Below, one piece after another: positions 12,300 through 23,724 of a stretch of 64,000 bases of DNA (position 1 is its first letter; the number at the start of each line of letters is the position of its first letter). A program made the translations under genes and the position numbers. The notes beneath the pieces were generated by a model. The model saw nothing but the letters and a program-made list of their open reading frames with translations. It made no database searches and was not told the origin of the DNA. The DNA is from Timema cristinae (lineage: Eukaryota > Arthropoda > Insecta > Phasmatodea > Timematidae), in the NCBI GenBank assembly GCA_039000515.1, contig JBCFYV010000100.1:22873864-22937863 (forward strand). The letters run 5' to 3'.

Positions 12300-12990
12300 T
12301 TTTCAAAATTTGCGAACTAATGAAGTAGTAAAAAGATTATCAAAGATTAGAAACAAACAATATATGTTTGTAATTTCTAGAAATCCCTTCCTATGAAACT
12401 TGAACTGTATAACTGAGTATCTCATAAATATTATAAAAATACCTAAATTAAATTAATTGCACAATCATTTAAAATTGTTATCTTGTGATGTAAAGACTTC
12501 ATAATTATGATAAATTATTTATTTGATATATTTGAAAGCAATCCTTTAGTCAAAAACATTATTTTGCAAAGTGGTTTTCGATAAATATTTCTTTCAATGA
12601 ATAGCATTGTTGGATTTTATTGATCATTTATAATCATAAATCATTTTAATTTATCTTTAATGTAGAAGTTTTTTGGCCCGCTTTAAGCAACATTTCTTTC
12701 AAATATCAAATATTTATTGTTGATCTGTGATACACTTTTAAAGTCATACACGCGTTTAGATTCACTGTTGATAACTTTAATTCATACATACAACAGAATA
12801 TTTTAGAACGTTAATTTATTTTGATAACAGACGATAAATGTAGAGTTATCTACTCAGTGGGTAGTTTTATCATTTTCCATTTAGTTTCATAAATTTCCCA
12901 AATTCACATCTGCCGAGTGCCGAGTGTCCGAATATTGCTTTCGTTTATCGGTATCTTGTTTTTCACTGGAAAAAAGTTTTAGATTTTCTA
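12300..12990. other. AT-rich spacer, nothing recognised
   Basis: No domain-bearing ORF or repeat family. Confidence 0.4.
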
Positions 12991-12995
12991 ATCTT

Positions 12996-13158
12996 GTTTT
13001 AGATTGGCCAGTTGATTATGGTAATATCGGGGCCCGAATCCTGGTTGGGTGTACTGAGGTTTGTTTTTATAATTGGTTCCCCACTCTCCTTCCCTGCCAA
13101 TGGGGGTAGATTACCTCTAGAATGTGTCCTTCCTCAACCCTACCCCGTTAGAATAATT

Positions 13159-13203
<45 letters not shown>

Positions 13204-13235
13204 CGTGAACAAGTAGTAGGCCTAAGACACTAAAC
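12996..13235 (+). mobile_element. SINE-B interrupted by a TA expansion
   Basis: Body words (GGGGCCCGAATCCTGG, CCACTCTCC) and a decayed tail (ACGTGAACAAGTAGTAGG) flank a TA tract at 13163-13202. The dinucleotide run has grown inside the SINE 3' region. Confidence 0.6.
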
Positions 13236-13289
13236 TAAAAACACATTGAAAATATTTTTAACGAATTAATCTAAGGAATAATTTAGATG

Positions 13290-13600
13290 AAATGTATCCA
13301 CTTTAGAATGGAGAGTGGATGGAAAACCATAAATGAGGGGGGTTAAAGTAAAATATGTTAACCATCATACGAATATTTTATTTACTTTGTATAGCTCACT
13401 TTAAGGATTTCATATAAATTTAAATAGTGAAAATATTCAAAATAAATCTTTAAGGATTATCATGTTTCTGTCCCGAACCCTTCAAATTTAAAAACCTTCT
13501 TCAGTGTATGTATCCGTGATTCGAACCTCGACCTCCCTCTTATGGCTAGTCCAACGTGTTGTGAACGTGACGCCTTTGACCTGTGACAACCATTGTAGGT
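13290..13600 (-). mobile_element. Split, diverged SINE-B
   Basis: 13290-13345 carries the antisense body and 13505-13595 the antisense tRNA-like head (GATTCGAACCTCGACC). About 160 bp of unrelated AT-rich DNA lies between them. Confidence 0.5.
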
Positions 13601-13947
13601 AATAAAAGGTTAAAATATTTTAATTAATTAATTTAAGAAAATTAACTTAAGTGCAACTACGTTGATGCCACTGACGTTGATTATATGCTATTAGAAAGTG
13701 CACGTTAAATACTAATAAATATATAAACATAATGTTTTGTAACCGACTATACAAATAAGTGAAGGATAGCAAGAAAACCAACAGCCATCACTAATAAATG
13801 TGGCGGTGCCAAGATGTGGTGAGGTAAGACAACTGGAATAAAAGCTAATTAAGTAAACAACACCCTTGTAAGTGGCACAGGTGGACACGAGGACAAAGGC
13901 GCCAGTCTCGTGTTATTTGAATTAGGAATGATTATAAGTACGTTAGG

Positions 13948-14100
13948 AATTTTTTTATCACAGCATCTTACTACCTGTTCAGGTTATACGCATTTATGAT
14001 CATTTTAGTTGGATATGGATGAGTAAGGAAGCATTTTAGAAGTAATATAACCGCATTTGCGTGGAAGGGTAGTGTAAAACATTTAAGAAAAACCTACCTA
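13948..14100 (-). mobile_element. SINE-B 3' half
   Basis: Starts with a diverged tail (CATCTTACTACCTGTTCAGG) and continues to the CGCATTTGCGTGG body word. The head is missing. Confidence 0.65.
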
Positions 14101-14179
14101 TGTATAACCATGTATAACATGGTTATATCACACCTTCTAAGATCAGTTTCAGTTCTTCAATAATGACAAACTTATATTA

Positions 14180-14285
14180 AAGGCGTTAAATGCCTGATGA
14201 TGGCGTCGTATTGACACGCCGAAACATGTAGCAACTTGGGCTGAAACTACACCAGCCATAAAGAATAAAAAGGAACAAGGGCATT
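14180..14285 (+). mobile_element. Possible Penelope-like or LINE 3' end
   Basis: CCTGATGATGGCGTCGT followed by ACACGCCGAAACATGT, a short hairpin-like segment of the kind found just after the GIY-YIG ORF of some retroelements. This is a memory-based, weak assignment; no coding sequence remains here. Confidence 0.3.
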
Positions 14286-14798
14286 AAAGCAGATAAGCCA
14301 GAATTCAGTATTAAAATATAAATTTTAAATCATCATTATCAATCCTCAACAATCAATAATTTAATAAATATTATATTTGTTGATTCTTGCCATATTTACT
14401 TATCCATCTTAACCTAAAATATTATGTTTTTTAATTTTCAATTTATTTATTTATTTAATATGTTATATATTCATGTTTTATGTAAGATGGTCCTATTCTT
14501 GTAAAATCATATCCATTTTCAATATATTCTTTTATCTAATCAATTTATATCTAATTAATCCACATTCAGTTCTTTTTAGGTTACATTGTAATACATTAAT
14601 ATTGTTATTATAATCATTATTTCAACTTTAATTTCAACTACCATCATTGTAATTTTATATTGAATTCTACTTTTATAATTTATATATTTAAGTTTATTTT
14701 TGGGTCGTGTGCTGATATAATCAATAGGTTTAGAAAATTCACTTTAAATACCTCAAATAAATTACATATAAACACGTGAACGTAGATCTTATTTTCTG

Positions 14799-15240
14799 TC
14801 AGATAAGGTTCTTCATATGAAAATTGGACTGTAAATACCCCGATTGAGTTTTAAAATCACCTTTGAAGGTTGAAACTGTCAGCTGACAACGGATGTTGTT
14901 ATTCCTTTCGGTCCGTTTCTTCTCCGTGTCTAAACACACGCAAAGATTAGCGGTCACTTCGGACAAAGCGCTCAGAAGAAATAAAAATAAAACACTTAAG
15001 ATGGCCGCCAGCATATCACATTTCTTATCACTTAATTTACGTTTACGTCACCTGTACATGATGAAACCATAGAAAGAATTGGTTGTGAACAGCTCACTGC
15101 ACTCCATTGATCCAAACCAATCATAGGTCTACGTCATTATCCGTCCACGGCTGGCGACGGATTTGTCAGGACGTGTTACACTGACGTGTTGGGAACCCTA
15201 ATTGCACAAAGTACAGTTGAGCTATAAGAGGTGATCCGAA
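14799..15240. promoter_or_regulatory. Low-repeat GC-richer segment; possible promoter or first exon
   Basis: This segment contains none of the repeat families seen elsewhere and is less AT-rich than its surroundings. At 15000-15014 ATGGCCGCCAGCAT gives a start codon on both strands. The plus start (AAGATGGCC) opens only a short ORF. The minus start opens 71 codons beginning with a good signal-peptide-like stretch (MLAAILSVLFLFLLSALSE, then VTANLCVC); TTCAAAGGTGATT inside it could be a donor. Upstream on the minus strand are TGACGTAA and CCAAT-like words. Without a partner exon or transcript, I cannot choose a strand or say it is expressed. Confidence 0.3.
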
Positions 15241-15254
15241 ATAAACAAACATCA

Positions 15255-15575
15255 ATGTTAACGTTGACCTTGGTGCACTTGAGGTAGAAAGCTCCCCTCA
15301 GGATCCGATTTACATGAGTTCAAACCCAGCTGGAGTCAATGGATTTTTCTTGGGTGAAAAAAAACTTAGCACAATATATTTTAAAGGGGAAGTAAAACCG
15401 TTGGTCCTACGTCGACTGTGGCATGTAAAAGAACCCTGGAAATTATGTGAAAATACCTTTCCCTGAAAAATTGGTAGGTACTTTTGCGCTCGATCATAGA
15501 AATTCTCTTGTGCTGATATCAGTTGGGGTCAGAAATTGCATGGTAAATAACTCCAATAAATAACCAATGTTAACA
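15255..15575 (+). mobile_element. SINE-D copy
   Basis: tRNA-like head with GAGTTCAAACCCAGC as B box, then body words AAAACCGTTGGTCC and GAAAATACCTTTCCC. A closely similar copy lies at 24785-25095 and a split one at 32785-33570. Confidence 0.8.
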
Positions 15576-15777
15576 ATCTCTCGCAGCATATCTTCCCCCA
15601 TCCACTAATGTTTTGTTAATTTTTAAATAAGTTATCTGTGTATTGCCATGAATGACAAGGTTCTAAGGAGTTTGAATGCTTGCAGACTCAATTTTCCAAT
15701 GTGCCTTTGACGCAGTTTGGGTCTGGTCTTGGGGGGGTACCTTTAAGTTCTTGGCACAATTTGGGTTCAGTCAGGTA

Positions 15778-16005
15778 CAGTAGCCCCACGGCTTCTTTGG
15801 TGCTGACTGACAGCTAACAGCTGACTGCTGACGGCTTTTAAAAGTTACCAGATCAAATTATGTATCCCTACGCCGAACCAAATGATCTGGATGAACATGT
15901 GTTTAGCAACTGTCACTTCTGACATTTAAAATTTATGTATATACCTAAATGCTGACTGTCAGAAGTCAGCTGTCAGTCAGCACCAAAGAAGCCGTGGGGC
16001 TACTG
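15778..16005. mobile_element. Tc1/mariner-type MITE with TA TSD
   Basis: 228 bp with ~44-bp terminal inverted repeats beginning CAGTAGCCCCACGGCTTC and ending with its complement. TA flanks both ends (15776-15777 and 16006-16007). There is no ORF, so it is non-autonomous. The CAGT start and TA target fit Tc1/mariner. Confidence 0.85.
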
Positions 16006-16149
16006 TAGGTACCTGAGCCAAGTAGATTGGTGCTATTCTGGCCACCAACACCCCACTATTTCCCTCAGTCCCTCATCCTTTTAAGACACGTACAGGGGGA
16101 GGGTTAGAAAAATATAATGGTAAAAAATAAGTATAGCTCGTTTGATATT

Positions 16150-16200
16150 ACATTTATTACTATTATTATTAGCACCACGTCTTACTACTCGTTCGGAAAT
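16150..16200 (-). mobile_element. SINE tail fragment
   Basis: An ATT tract followed by AGCACCACGTCTTACTAC and TCGTTCGG, the shared SINE tail on the minus strand, cut after about 30 bp. Confidence 0.65.
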
Positions 16201-16361
16201 AATACAGTTGTATTGTATCATGTATGTAGATACTAGTATTTGACTAACTTACTAATAGTTGATTAGTTGACTAATTGATAGTGACACTTTTTTTTTAAGA
16301 TTCTATATTATAGTAATTATCTTATCATTTTCAATGCAGCAAATGCTTTAATTACATCACT

Positions 16362-16614
16362 ATCCACTTTGGTGGCCACATGGTCTGAGGAGCTACTATA
16401 TCAGTAAAATTATACTGACAATGGTGAGGAGATTGTGGTTTGAATCTCTGCCGGGTGTACTGAGAGTGGTTTTTCAAAAATTGTTTTCCACTCTCCCTCG
16501 GCGCAAATGTGGGTACACTTCCATGACATATAAGCTTCCTAGAACCAAAAATCATTAGCGTGATTAGTGCATAAGCGTGAAGCCCAAACTGCTAGTAAAA
16601 CGTGGTGCTAAAAA
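16362..16614 (+). mobile_element. Diverged SINE-B
   Basis: A-box-like GGTGGCCACATGGTCTGA, B-box-like GTTTGAATCTCTGCC, body CCACTCTCCCTCGGCGC, and tail GCTAGTAAAACGTGGTGCTA. Confidence 0.8.
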
Positions 16615-16676
16615 AATTGCATTACTAAAGTTACTCTTGATTGATATTTGGGTTTTATAGAGCAGTAACATTTAAA

Positions 16677-16830
16677 TATACAGAGTGTCCGGAAACTCAC
16701 AGCCCAAACTGCACATATAGCTTGTTTGAACCAAAAGTAATACAAAATCCCTATAAATTTACATCCGAAAAACTATGCTAATACCATTAAATTGTGTTCA
16801 GAGTTTTGGCGTTAGCGGCAGGAGAACAGT
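16677..16830 (+). mobile_element. MITE-M left fragment
   Basis: Matches the left end of the complete MITE-M at 21176-21705 (GAGTGTCCGGAAACTCACAG, then CTGCACATATAGCTTG). It stops at a SINE-A. Confidence 0.8.
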
Positions 16831-16839
16831 TATTATTAC

Positions 16840-16878
<39 letters not shown>

Positions 16879-17036
16879 CATCGCGTCTTACTACCCGTTC
16901 GGGTTATACGCACTTACGCTAATGTGTAATGGTAGGGTGATTGTGAGATTAAATGGAGGACCTAGAGTGTGAGTTGAAATGGAGGACCTACAGTTTAACG
17001 TGGAATCCGAACCACAGTGGAGGCCTGGCATTACAC
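16831..17036 (-). mobile_element. SINE-A, 5'-truncated
   Basis: An ATT tract and the shared tail, with an internal duplication of the AAATGGAGGACCTA segment (16953-16990). The head is missing. Confidence 0.88.
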
Positions 17037-17039
17037 ACA

Positions 17040-18130
17040 CTCAGAGAACAAAGTTGTCAATCATGCAAGTGCATATAACTTTACGATGATAAATTATCTC
17101 GTATCTCAAATAGTTGAGGAGAAATAATCAAAATTGAAAAATTTACCCCGTGTAAAGTAGCCTTAAAGTAATTTTTATGAGAAAATGAGAGTTTATATCC
17201 TGCTTATAATGATAAACACTGTGTAGATATGGAATTTAATCAAAATCGTTTGAGTGGATTTTGAAAATATTGATTTTTTTTTTCTTTGTTTGTCCTTTTG
17301 TAAACTATCATTAAATTTAGTGTTCGATATCTGATTCCGAAAATCCTTCAAGGGGCCTTATGAAAACCCTAGATATCAAGTTTTAGACCAATGGGTAGAT
17401 ATCATAGTTTCAGCTCTAGCCCTAGGTACCTCTTTTTCTGTTTTAAGGGTCAAGAAACGTCAAAAATTACCAAAATCTTGAGTTCGATTTTTTGTTTTTA
17501 CGACCACAAGACCTTATCGACCAGGCGTCTAAAAGAAGTAAATATTATCATAACGATAAACTCTTTAAGTTGTGGTAGAAATTGGAACATAAATAAGTAA
17601 AATACAAGAAAGGGTAATTGGGAAGACATAAATACTCGTACATTGACCTCTTGTTGTTTATTTTGTAAACCCTTTTTTGCTATAATCATCAGGAAGAGAT
17701 TTAGAATCGATTACTTTTAAATATAAATTAGACTATCCTTTGTCCAGCAAAGAAATGGGAAGCTTTATTCTCAGAAACGAAATGACAAACATACTTAGCT
17801 TTAATCATAAGTCGATCGACCGTTATGTGCCTTAACTTAAAACATGTACTAGTATTTGAAGACGAAAAAAAAAAAACGATATTCAAACGATCAATTGTTT
17901 ATAATATCAAACAGAAACCACAAGTAGTTCCACCATTCAAATTATTAACATGAACCATTGAGCATTACGTCAGTTAAAAAAAAGAAATTATTTGGGAGGC
18001 CAAACTTCATCATTTATTTAATGAAGAACACGGAAATGGTTATGTTTTCGTGACAGCGTTTTGAAAAATTTGTTTCAGTTTGAAAACGTTTGCTAGGGTA
18101 AAGATTTATATATCTGATTATGTAGAGGTA
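17040..18130. other. AT-rich spacer, nothing recognised
   Basis: Short ORFs on both strands at 17391-17689 overlap and lack domains. A diverged SINE tail is visible near 18140-18175. Confidence 0.4.
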
Positions 18131-18439
18131 CTATTTTAGAACTTGTCTTACTACCTATTCGGTTTATACGCTAATATGTATTAATTAAGACTAAGCTATT
18201 CCATGAGATATCTCATTAAGTTATTATCGAGTGGAATTTATTATCGAGTGGAATTTGAATAAGGACGATTGCCAATGTTTGAATATCTTTGCCAAAGTTG
18301 TATGTGTTTAATACCAACAATATTAAAGTGGTAAGTCAAAATTTACAAAACAGATTATTTTAACAGTTTTCTAAGAGGCAAACTAGTATTTTCAACGTGT
18401 GTTTTATTATATATTATATTCAGTATCATTCAACGACAT

Positions 18440-18790
18440 GCAGCTTGATGGGAAAGTCAAGAACTTTGTTCAGGGTGTTAACTGCCAAACCCAGTGGGAA
18501 GAGACCATTGGGAATACCTAGACGCAGATGGGAGGGTAACATTAGAATGGAACTGAAAGAGATAGGGTGTAATGAGGTGGACTGGAAAGAACTAGATAAG
18601 GATAGGGTGTAATTAGGGGGATTGGATAGAACTAGCTCAAGATAGCAATAGGGTGTAATGAGGGAGACTGGATAGAACTAGCTCAATATAGGGATAGGGT
18701 GTAATGAGGTGGACTGGATAGAATTAGCTCAATATAGGGCTATGTGGCGTACTTTTCTAAGTTTGGCAATGAACTTACAAGTTCCTAATA
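18440..18790 (+). mobile_element. LINE 3' end with 46-bp satellite (copy 2, best coding)
   Basis: The ORF here retains KPSGKRPLGIPRRRWEGNIR followed by MELKEIGCNEVDWKELDKD. This is the conserved basic C-terminal tail of many insect non-LTR reverse transcriptases. Directly after it come three to four 46-bp units that repeat the codons for GCNEVDW..ELAQD with stops and frame changes. Then follows the LINE 3' end (GGCGTACTTTTCTAAGTTTG). It is a 5'-truncated, non-functional copy. Confidence 0.85.
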
Positions 18791-18813
18791 CCGTAAGGTA
18801 TATATCATTAAGT

Positions 18814-19634
18814 CAGGGGCGACCCGAGGTAAATTTCGCACCCGAGCGGGATTGTTTTTGGCACCCCTCTATGTAACTGGTGGATAATATAGTCAATTCG
18901 CTATAGGAGTGGTGGTAACTGACCGAGATCAAAAGCTACCAGAAACACTCCCATAAAAACCTTTCACCAAACCCCATGACCTACAAAACCATAATACCTA
19001 TGTTGATTTGTTGTCACTTTTTGCAGTCAAAACGTTCACCAAATTTTTTTTTTGCCGTTCTTTAAATCTGCAGCCAGCTACTACATTTATACCATGGCGA
19101 TTGGACTCTGAGAAAATATGAAAATAATTCCCAACCCTAACAGCTCCAATCCTAACGTAGCCTGGCCATGATAGGAAAATAATTTGAAGGGAAACTCCAC
19201 AAATGTTATATATACAGTAAAAGTTTCACTTCGAGATTTTGCAAAAACTGTTTCGATTACAAATAAAATTATAACGACCTGTTTTGTAGAAAATATTCTC
19301 CCCTATTTTTATTAAAATCTAACAAAAATTAGACATAATTAACAGTTTACGTTATAATTGCAACAACAAAAAAATGTTTTAGGTTACCATATTTTCAATA
19401 TGGTAAATATAAAATAACATTTTAAAAGTGGTTTTATATTCTATTTTACACAATAAAATTATACTTGTAGGTAGGTAAAATTTAATGTTGGTATCAAAAA
19501 GTGAACGATTCTTATGCAGCAACTCAATTATTACGCCCAGGTTATGTTAGGTTAGGTCTATCTCTGTTTAGCACCTCCTTGAACTGGAGCCCCGGGCAGC
19601 CGCCCGGTTCGCAAAGCTCTCCAAGCCACCCCTG
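18814..19634. mobile_element. hAT-type non-autonomous element with 8-bp TSD
   Basis: 821 bp that begins CAGGGGCGACC and ends GCCACCCCTG. The flanking octamers are CATTAAGT (18806-18813) and CATTAACT (19635-19642), one mismatch apart. hAT transposons make 8-bp duplications and have CAGGGG-type ends. No transposase ORF is visible. Confidence 0.82.
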
Positions 19635-19989
19635 CATTAACTGAAAATAAGTAATATCAATTAATCAGTAATTTAAATATGTAGCCTCAAAAATTATTAC
19701 TTTAAACATCCAAGAAAATGATAAAGCCATGTTTAATTTCAAAAAAGAACAAAAAAAAAGTGGTAATCACTTCCACTTTGCCATTCCAAATAAAACTCCA
19801 TCAGTTTGACAAGCAAAAAAGTAGTTCCTAGAGCGTTTACTATGATGAATAAATACATATTATTTCTATGCATCATATGAAAATTTTCATTAAACTTTAT
19901 ATATGTATTGAAATTGGTAAATAAAATGTAATCTGTGTATTCCACTTTTCCATATCAACTTACATAATTCCACATTATTGTCTGTATGT

Positions 19990-20380
19990 TGTTAATATCG
20001 CGTCTTAATACCTGTTCAGGTTTTACGCATCTGACATTAGGCAGATTCTAAGGATGAGGGTTGGAAACATTTAAGTGCAAAGTCAATATTTTTGTTTGCC
20101 ATTTTTATTGTTATAGATAAATTAAGATGTGTATTTTTTTATAAAATAAAATTTAATACTTTTACTTTGCTTCATCATGAAGAAAGCCCGCAGATTAAAT
20201 TTGATGTATCTAACTATTTTAATATAATTTATATTATTATGTTGACACTCGCTTTAATAGTAATAGTGACCGCAGGTCTATGGTCTATATTTTGTCCTAA
20301 CAATAGACACACTGTTAACTCCGGGTGCGACAGTAAAAATGAAAACTTACTTGTCTTTATTAAAGGCTCATATTATTAGT
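19990..20380. other. SINE tail fragment and unassigned ORF
   Basis: 19993-20060 resembles a minus-strand SINE-B tail. An ORF at 20092-20379 (+, 95 codons from a TTG) contains a hydrophobic stretch near residues 45-67. It matches no family I know and has no evident start or splice context. Confidence 0.3.
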
Positions 20381-20454
20381 GTAAAATATTTTATGACTGC
20401 TCCAGAATGTTTTTTTTTCCAAGGGCTCTTTTAGTATTAAAATTTTGGGAATCC

Positions 20455-20700
20455 CCGCAGTAGAATATTTCAACTTAATAGGCGGGCACGTGGACGCTCT
20501 TCTAGTTTGACTTGCCGAGGAGAGTGGTGTTTTAATCTCGATGCGCTCATTAGGGGCAGATTTTCTTAATTGGTTTCTCGTTTTCATCCTACGCAAATGT
20601 GGGTGCGCCTCCTCTAAATTATACCTTCCTAACCAAACCCAATATTTTAATTAAATGAAGTTAGCCTGAGCCGGTAGTAATATGCGGTGCTAAAAAAACA
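20455..20700 (+). mobile_element. Diverged SINE-B
   Basis: Head remnant, body (CTACGCAAATGTGGGTGCGC) and tail (CGGTAGTAATATGCGGTGCTA) in order. Confidence 0.7.
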
Positions 20701-21170
20701 ATAAGAGGTATTTGAGCTTTAAAATAACTTCCAACTAAAATTAAAAAACCGTTTGTAGTTTTTTGAATCTCATATCCTGTATTTTATTGAATTTTCAAAT
20801 TTGGAATATTCTTGAGAATTTGAGAGACTTAAAGGTTCAAGGATTAGAGCTATGACATTTATTTTTACACAAATCTTATATATCAAGTCAACTTTCCTGC
20901 TTGTCCAAATCACAAAATTTGTAGTAAATCCCAGAGAAAGCTTAGTCGTTTTGTTATTTTCGTGTGAATCTAAAGTTAAGCAGCTTTTTTCCAGAGTAAC
21001 TTCAACTAGTTTTATTTATGACATCGAGAACCCTGCCATAGATTCACCGATCATGTAAATTATAAATAGATTATGGAACATGAGTTTTTCTTGGGACCTT
21101 TGTGCTGGACTAACCTTCAACAATGGTTCCAATCAGCAATTCTGCCAGGTGGACACGGAGGCTCCGTCAA
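20700..21170. other. AT-rich spacer, nothing recognised
   Basis: A 68-codon ORF (20852-21058) has no identifiable feature. Confidence 0.4.
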
Positions 21171-21175
21171 CCATA

Positions 21176-21705
21176 TACAGAGTGTTCGGAAACTCATAGT
21201 CCAAACTGCACATATAGCTCATTTGAACCAAAAAATAATATAAAATCCCTTTACACTTAAATCTGGAAAAACTACGGAAATACCATTAAATTGTGTCCAA
21301 AATTTCTGTGTACAACGCAGGGATATCGAAGCCGTTCAAACATGCGTGTATAACAAGTTGCATAGGAGTTAGGCGCATGGCACTGCACACCTTAACATCT
21401 TGGAGCACGGCAGTAGAACATACCACAATTAATAGTAAACAACACACCATCATCATTAACGGTACTACATCACAGAAAGTTCTTACCATTATTGCATGTG
21501 CAGTGCCACGTGCCTAACTCCTATGCAACTTGTTGTACATGCATGGTTGACAGCTTTGCTCTCCCGGCACTGCGCGCCAAAGCTTTGAACACTATTTAAT
21601 GGTATTAGCATAGTTTTCAGGATGTAAGTGTATTGGGATGTTGTATAACTTTTGGTTCAAACAAGCTATATGTGTAGTTTGGGCTATGAGTTTACGAACA
21701 CCTTA
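21176..21705. mobile_element. MITE-M, complete foldback copy
   Basis: ~530 bp with terminal inverted repeats (GTGTTCGGAAACTCATAG left; complement right) next to TA dinucleotides. Inside, a second inverted pair (GTTGCATAGGAGTTAGGC and its complement) makes most of the element self-complementary around a ~100-bp loop. The minus-strand ORF 21286-21489 recurs in the copy at 58388-58805. TA flanks suggest a Tc1/mariner-related or similar family. Confidence 0.8.
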
Positions 21706-21714
21706 GTGTGGTAA

Positions 21715-21860
21715 GGTAGAATGTAGGGGAAGCGAACCCCGATTTACTTGGGGGATAGAAACCATTTAAATAAAACCACCCTCAGTACACCTGACCAGAA
21801 TTTTAACCCTTATCTTTCCGTCATCATCAGATCCAGCCTATTATGAAAGAACGCCAAAAA
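21715..21860 (-). mobile_element. SINE-B middle/5' fragment
   Basis: Antisense body and head words (ACCACCCTCAGTACACCTGA, then TTTCCGTCATCATC). The tail is missing. Confidence 0.6.
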
Positions 21861-21864
21861 GTCT

Positions 21865-22730
21865 TTATCCCTATTCAGGTATCGTTTTTCTGAAACAAAA
21901 TGCCACTCGTGTTATCAACACTGGTGATAATAATCTACCTCTGTGACATATTCGTTAATTGTTATGTCTTCAAACCGACCCTACCTATGAAATGATTACT
22001 GATTAATATTATTTGTTAGTTTCCTTTAGTTCAAATTTGTTTGTGAGTGTGACTGTACAAATCTGTTTTGTGTTGAGTTTATACCTCTCATCATTTTAAT
22101 ATAGATTCTACTGTATTTCATGTCATATTTGTAGTGCATCAGTGCATGAAGCCGTAATTGGAGTTACAAGCTTTGTGATGGGGCCAAGAGGGGGGTAGTT
22201 CGCGTAATTCTGCTAAACATGCACACTGACTTTATACATGTGGGTACTCTCTTTATTCACATTTGTACTTACACCATAAACATGTTGACATCCTATATTA
22301 ACTTTATACAAGTAGCTAGTCTCTTTATTAACGTTTATACCACACCACTCGCATGTATACATCATATTTAAACGTTTCCCAACACCTTATATTAGTTGTT
22401 AGCGTGTCTGTCTGATAAAATAATGGTGCCGGGTTTGATTCCCAACATGACCATATTGTTTAATTAATGGCTGGGGACTGCATGTTGTATCTGTTATAGA
22501 TTTAAGTTAGTTTATAAGTCGTGTTCTAATATAATCAGTCGGTTCAGAAAGTTCACGTTTAATAACTCTATATTTTTAATCCAAGCTTTATGCACAGCAC
22601 TAACTACCTACACATGTGTGAAAACCATTTTTATATGTTTACTAGCTAATTATAGATGTGAAATAACTAATAATACAAGTTTAAACTAGTGAAGAAACTT
22701 CAGAGTGGAAGAGGCTACATAATAATAATG
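21865..22730. other. Spacer with minor repeat traces
   Basis: Contains a SINE-D-like 3' piece near 22500-22570 and tRNA-like words near 22395-22450. No gene seen. Confidence 0.4.
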
Positions 22731-22739
22731 TTACATACT

Positions 22740-23415
22740 CTGTACTCATCACAAGACATGGTTAGGATAATCAATTCCCGTAATTTACGGTGGGTAGGAC
22801 AGGCATCGCGAATGGGAAAATCTTGAACCATATTTCCTACACCTCTGACAAGACATCTTGTGAATGTGTGGAATGCCAGGTCGCCACCGTGGTTCGGATT
22901 CCACGTTAAACTGTAGGTCCTCCATTTCATCTCACAATCACCCTACCATTACACATTAGCGTAAGTGCGTATAACCCGAACGGGTAGTAAGACGCGGTGC
23001 ATATAATAATAATAATAAATAATAATAAAATAAAATATAAAATAATAATAATAATTGAGCTATATCAGATATGACTGGAAAACCCAACAGGAAGAAACCA
23101 TTAGCAGATGGGAGGATAACATAAAATGCACCTGAAATAGATATGGTGTAATGAGGTCTACTGTATAAAGCTAGCTCAAGATAGAGTTATGGTGTAATGG
23201 GGTGGACTGGATAGTTATCTCAAGATAGGGATAAGGTGTAATGAGATGTACTGATAGAACTAGCTCAAGATAGGGATAGGGTGTAATGAGATGAGGTGGA
23301 CAGGATAGACCTGACTAAAGATAAGGTTAGGGTGGATAGAAATATCTCAAAATATAGATAGGTGAGGTACTTGTGGAAGTGTGGCAATGTTCGTGCCAGC
23401 TGCTAATGCCGCAGA
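22740..23415 (+). mobile_element. LINE 3' end with 46-bp satellite (copy 3)
   Basis: RT-tail coding remnants (ACGGTGGGTAGGACAGGC; GGAAAACCCAACAGGAAG) lie on either side of a SINE-A (22830-23045). They are followed by five or six diverged 46-bp units at about 23130-23360 and the LINE 3' end. Confidence 0.78.
22830..23045 (+). mobile_element. SINE-A, 5'-truncated, inside LINE copy 3
   Basis: Body from ACACCTCTGACAAGACATC through the shared tail to an AAT-rich end. It separates the two coding remnants of the LINE, so it inserted later. Confidence 0.88.
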
Positions 23416-23724
23416 GTAAGTAAGTCACAAGTATAACCATAGCGGTGAGCTTACAGGCCAATCCGGCTGACTAGCAACATAATGGATCCACGCTGACGGA
23501 TGGTAAAGGCTCATTATATTGACCATTTATAGAGGGTGCTATTTTTTACCATAACATTTATAACTGTGTTTTTCTATCTTTTCTCCGTTTAGATGCAGGT
23601 GCACTTCCATTCACCCACCTTAGTTTAAGACATTAATACTCACGTGTTATCATTAAACAAGTATCACATCTATTTATCTACCTACAAATGTTCTGAAATT
23701 CTTATTTTTTTATTAATCTAAGTC

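Noticed and set aside
20092..20379. Membrane protein gene
   Set aside because: There is one hydrophobic stretch in an AT-rich frame that starts with TTG. No family, promoter or splice support, so it is listed only as unassigned.
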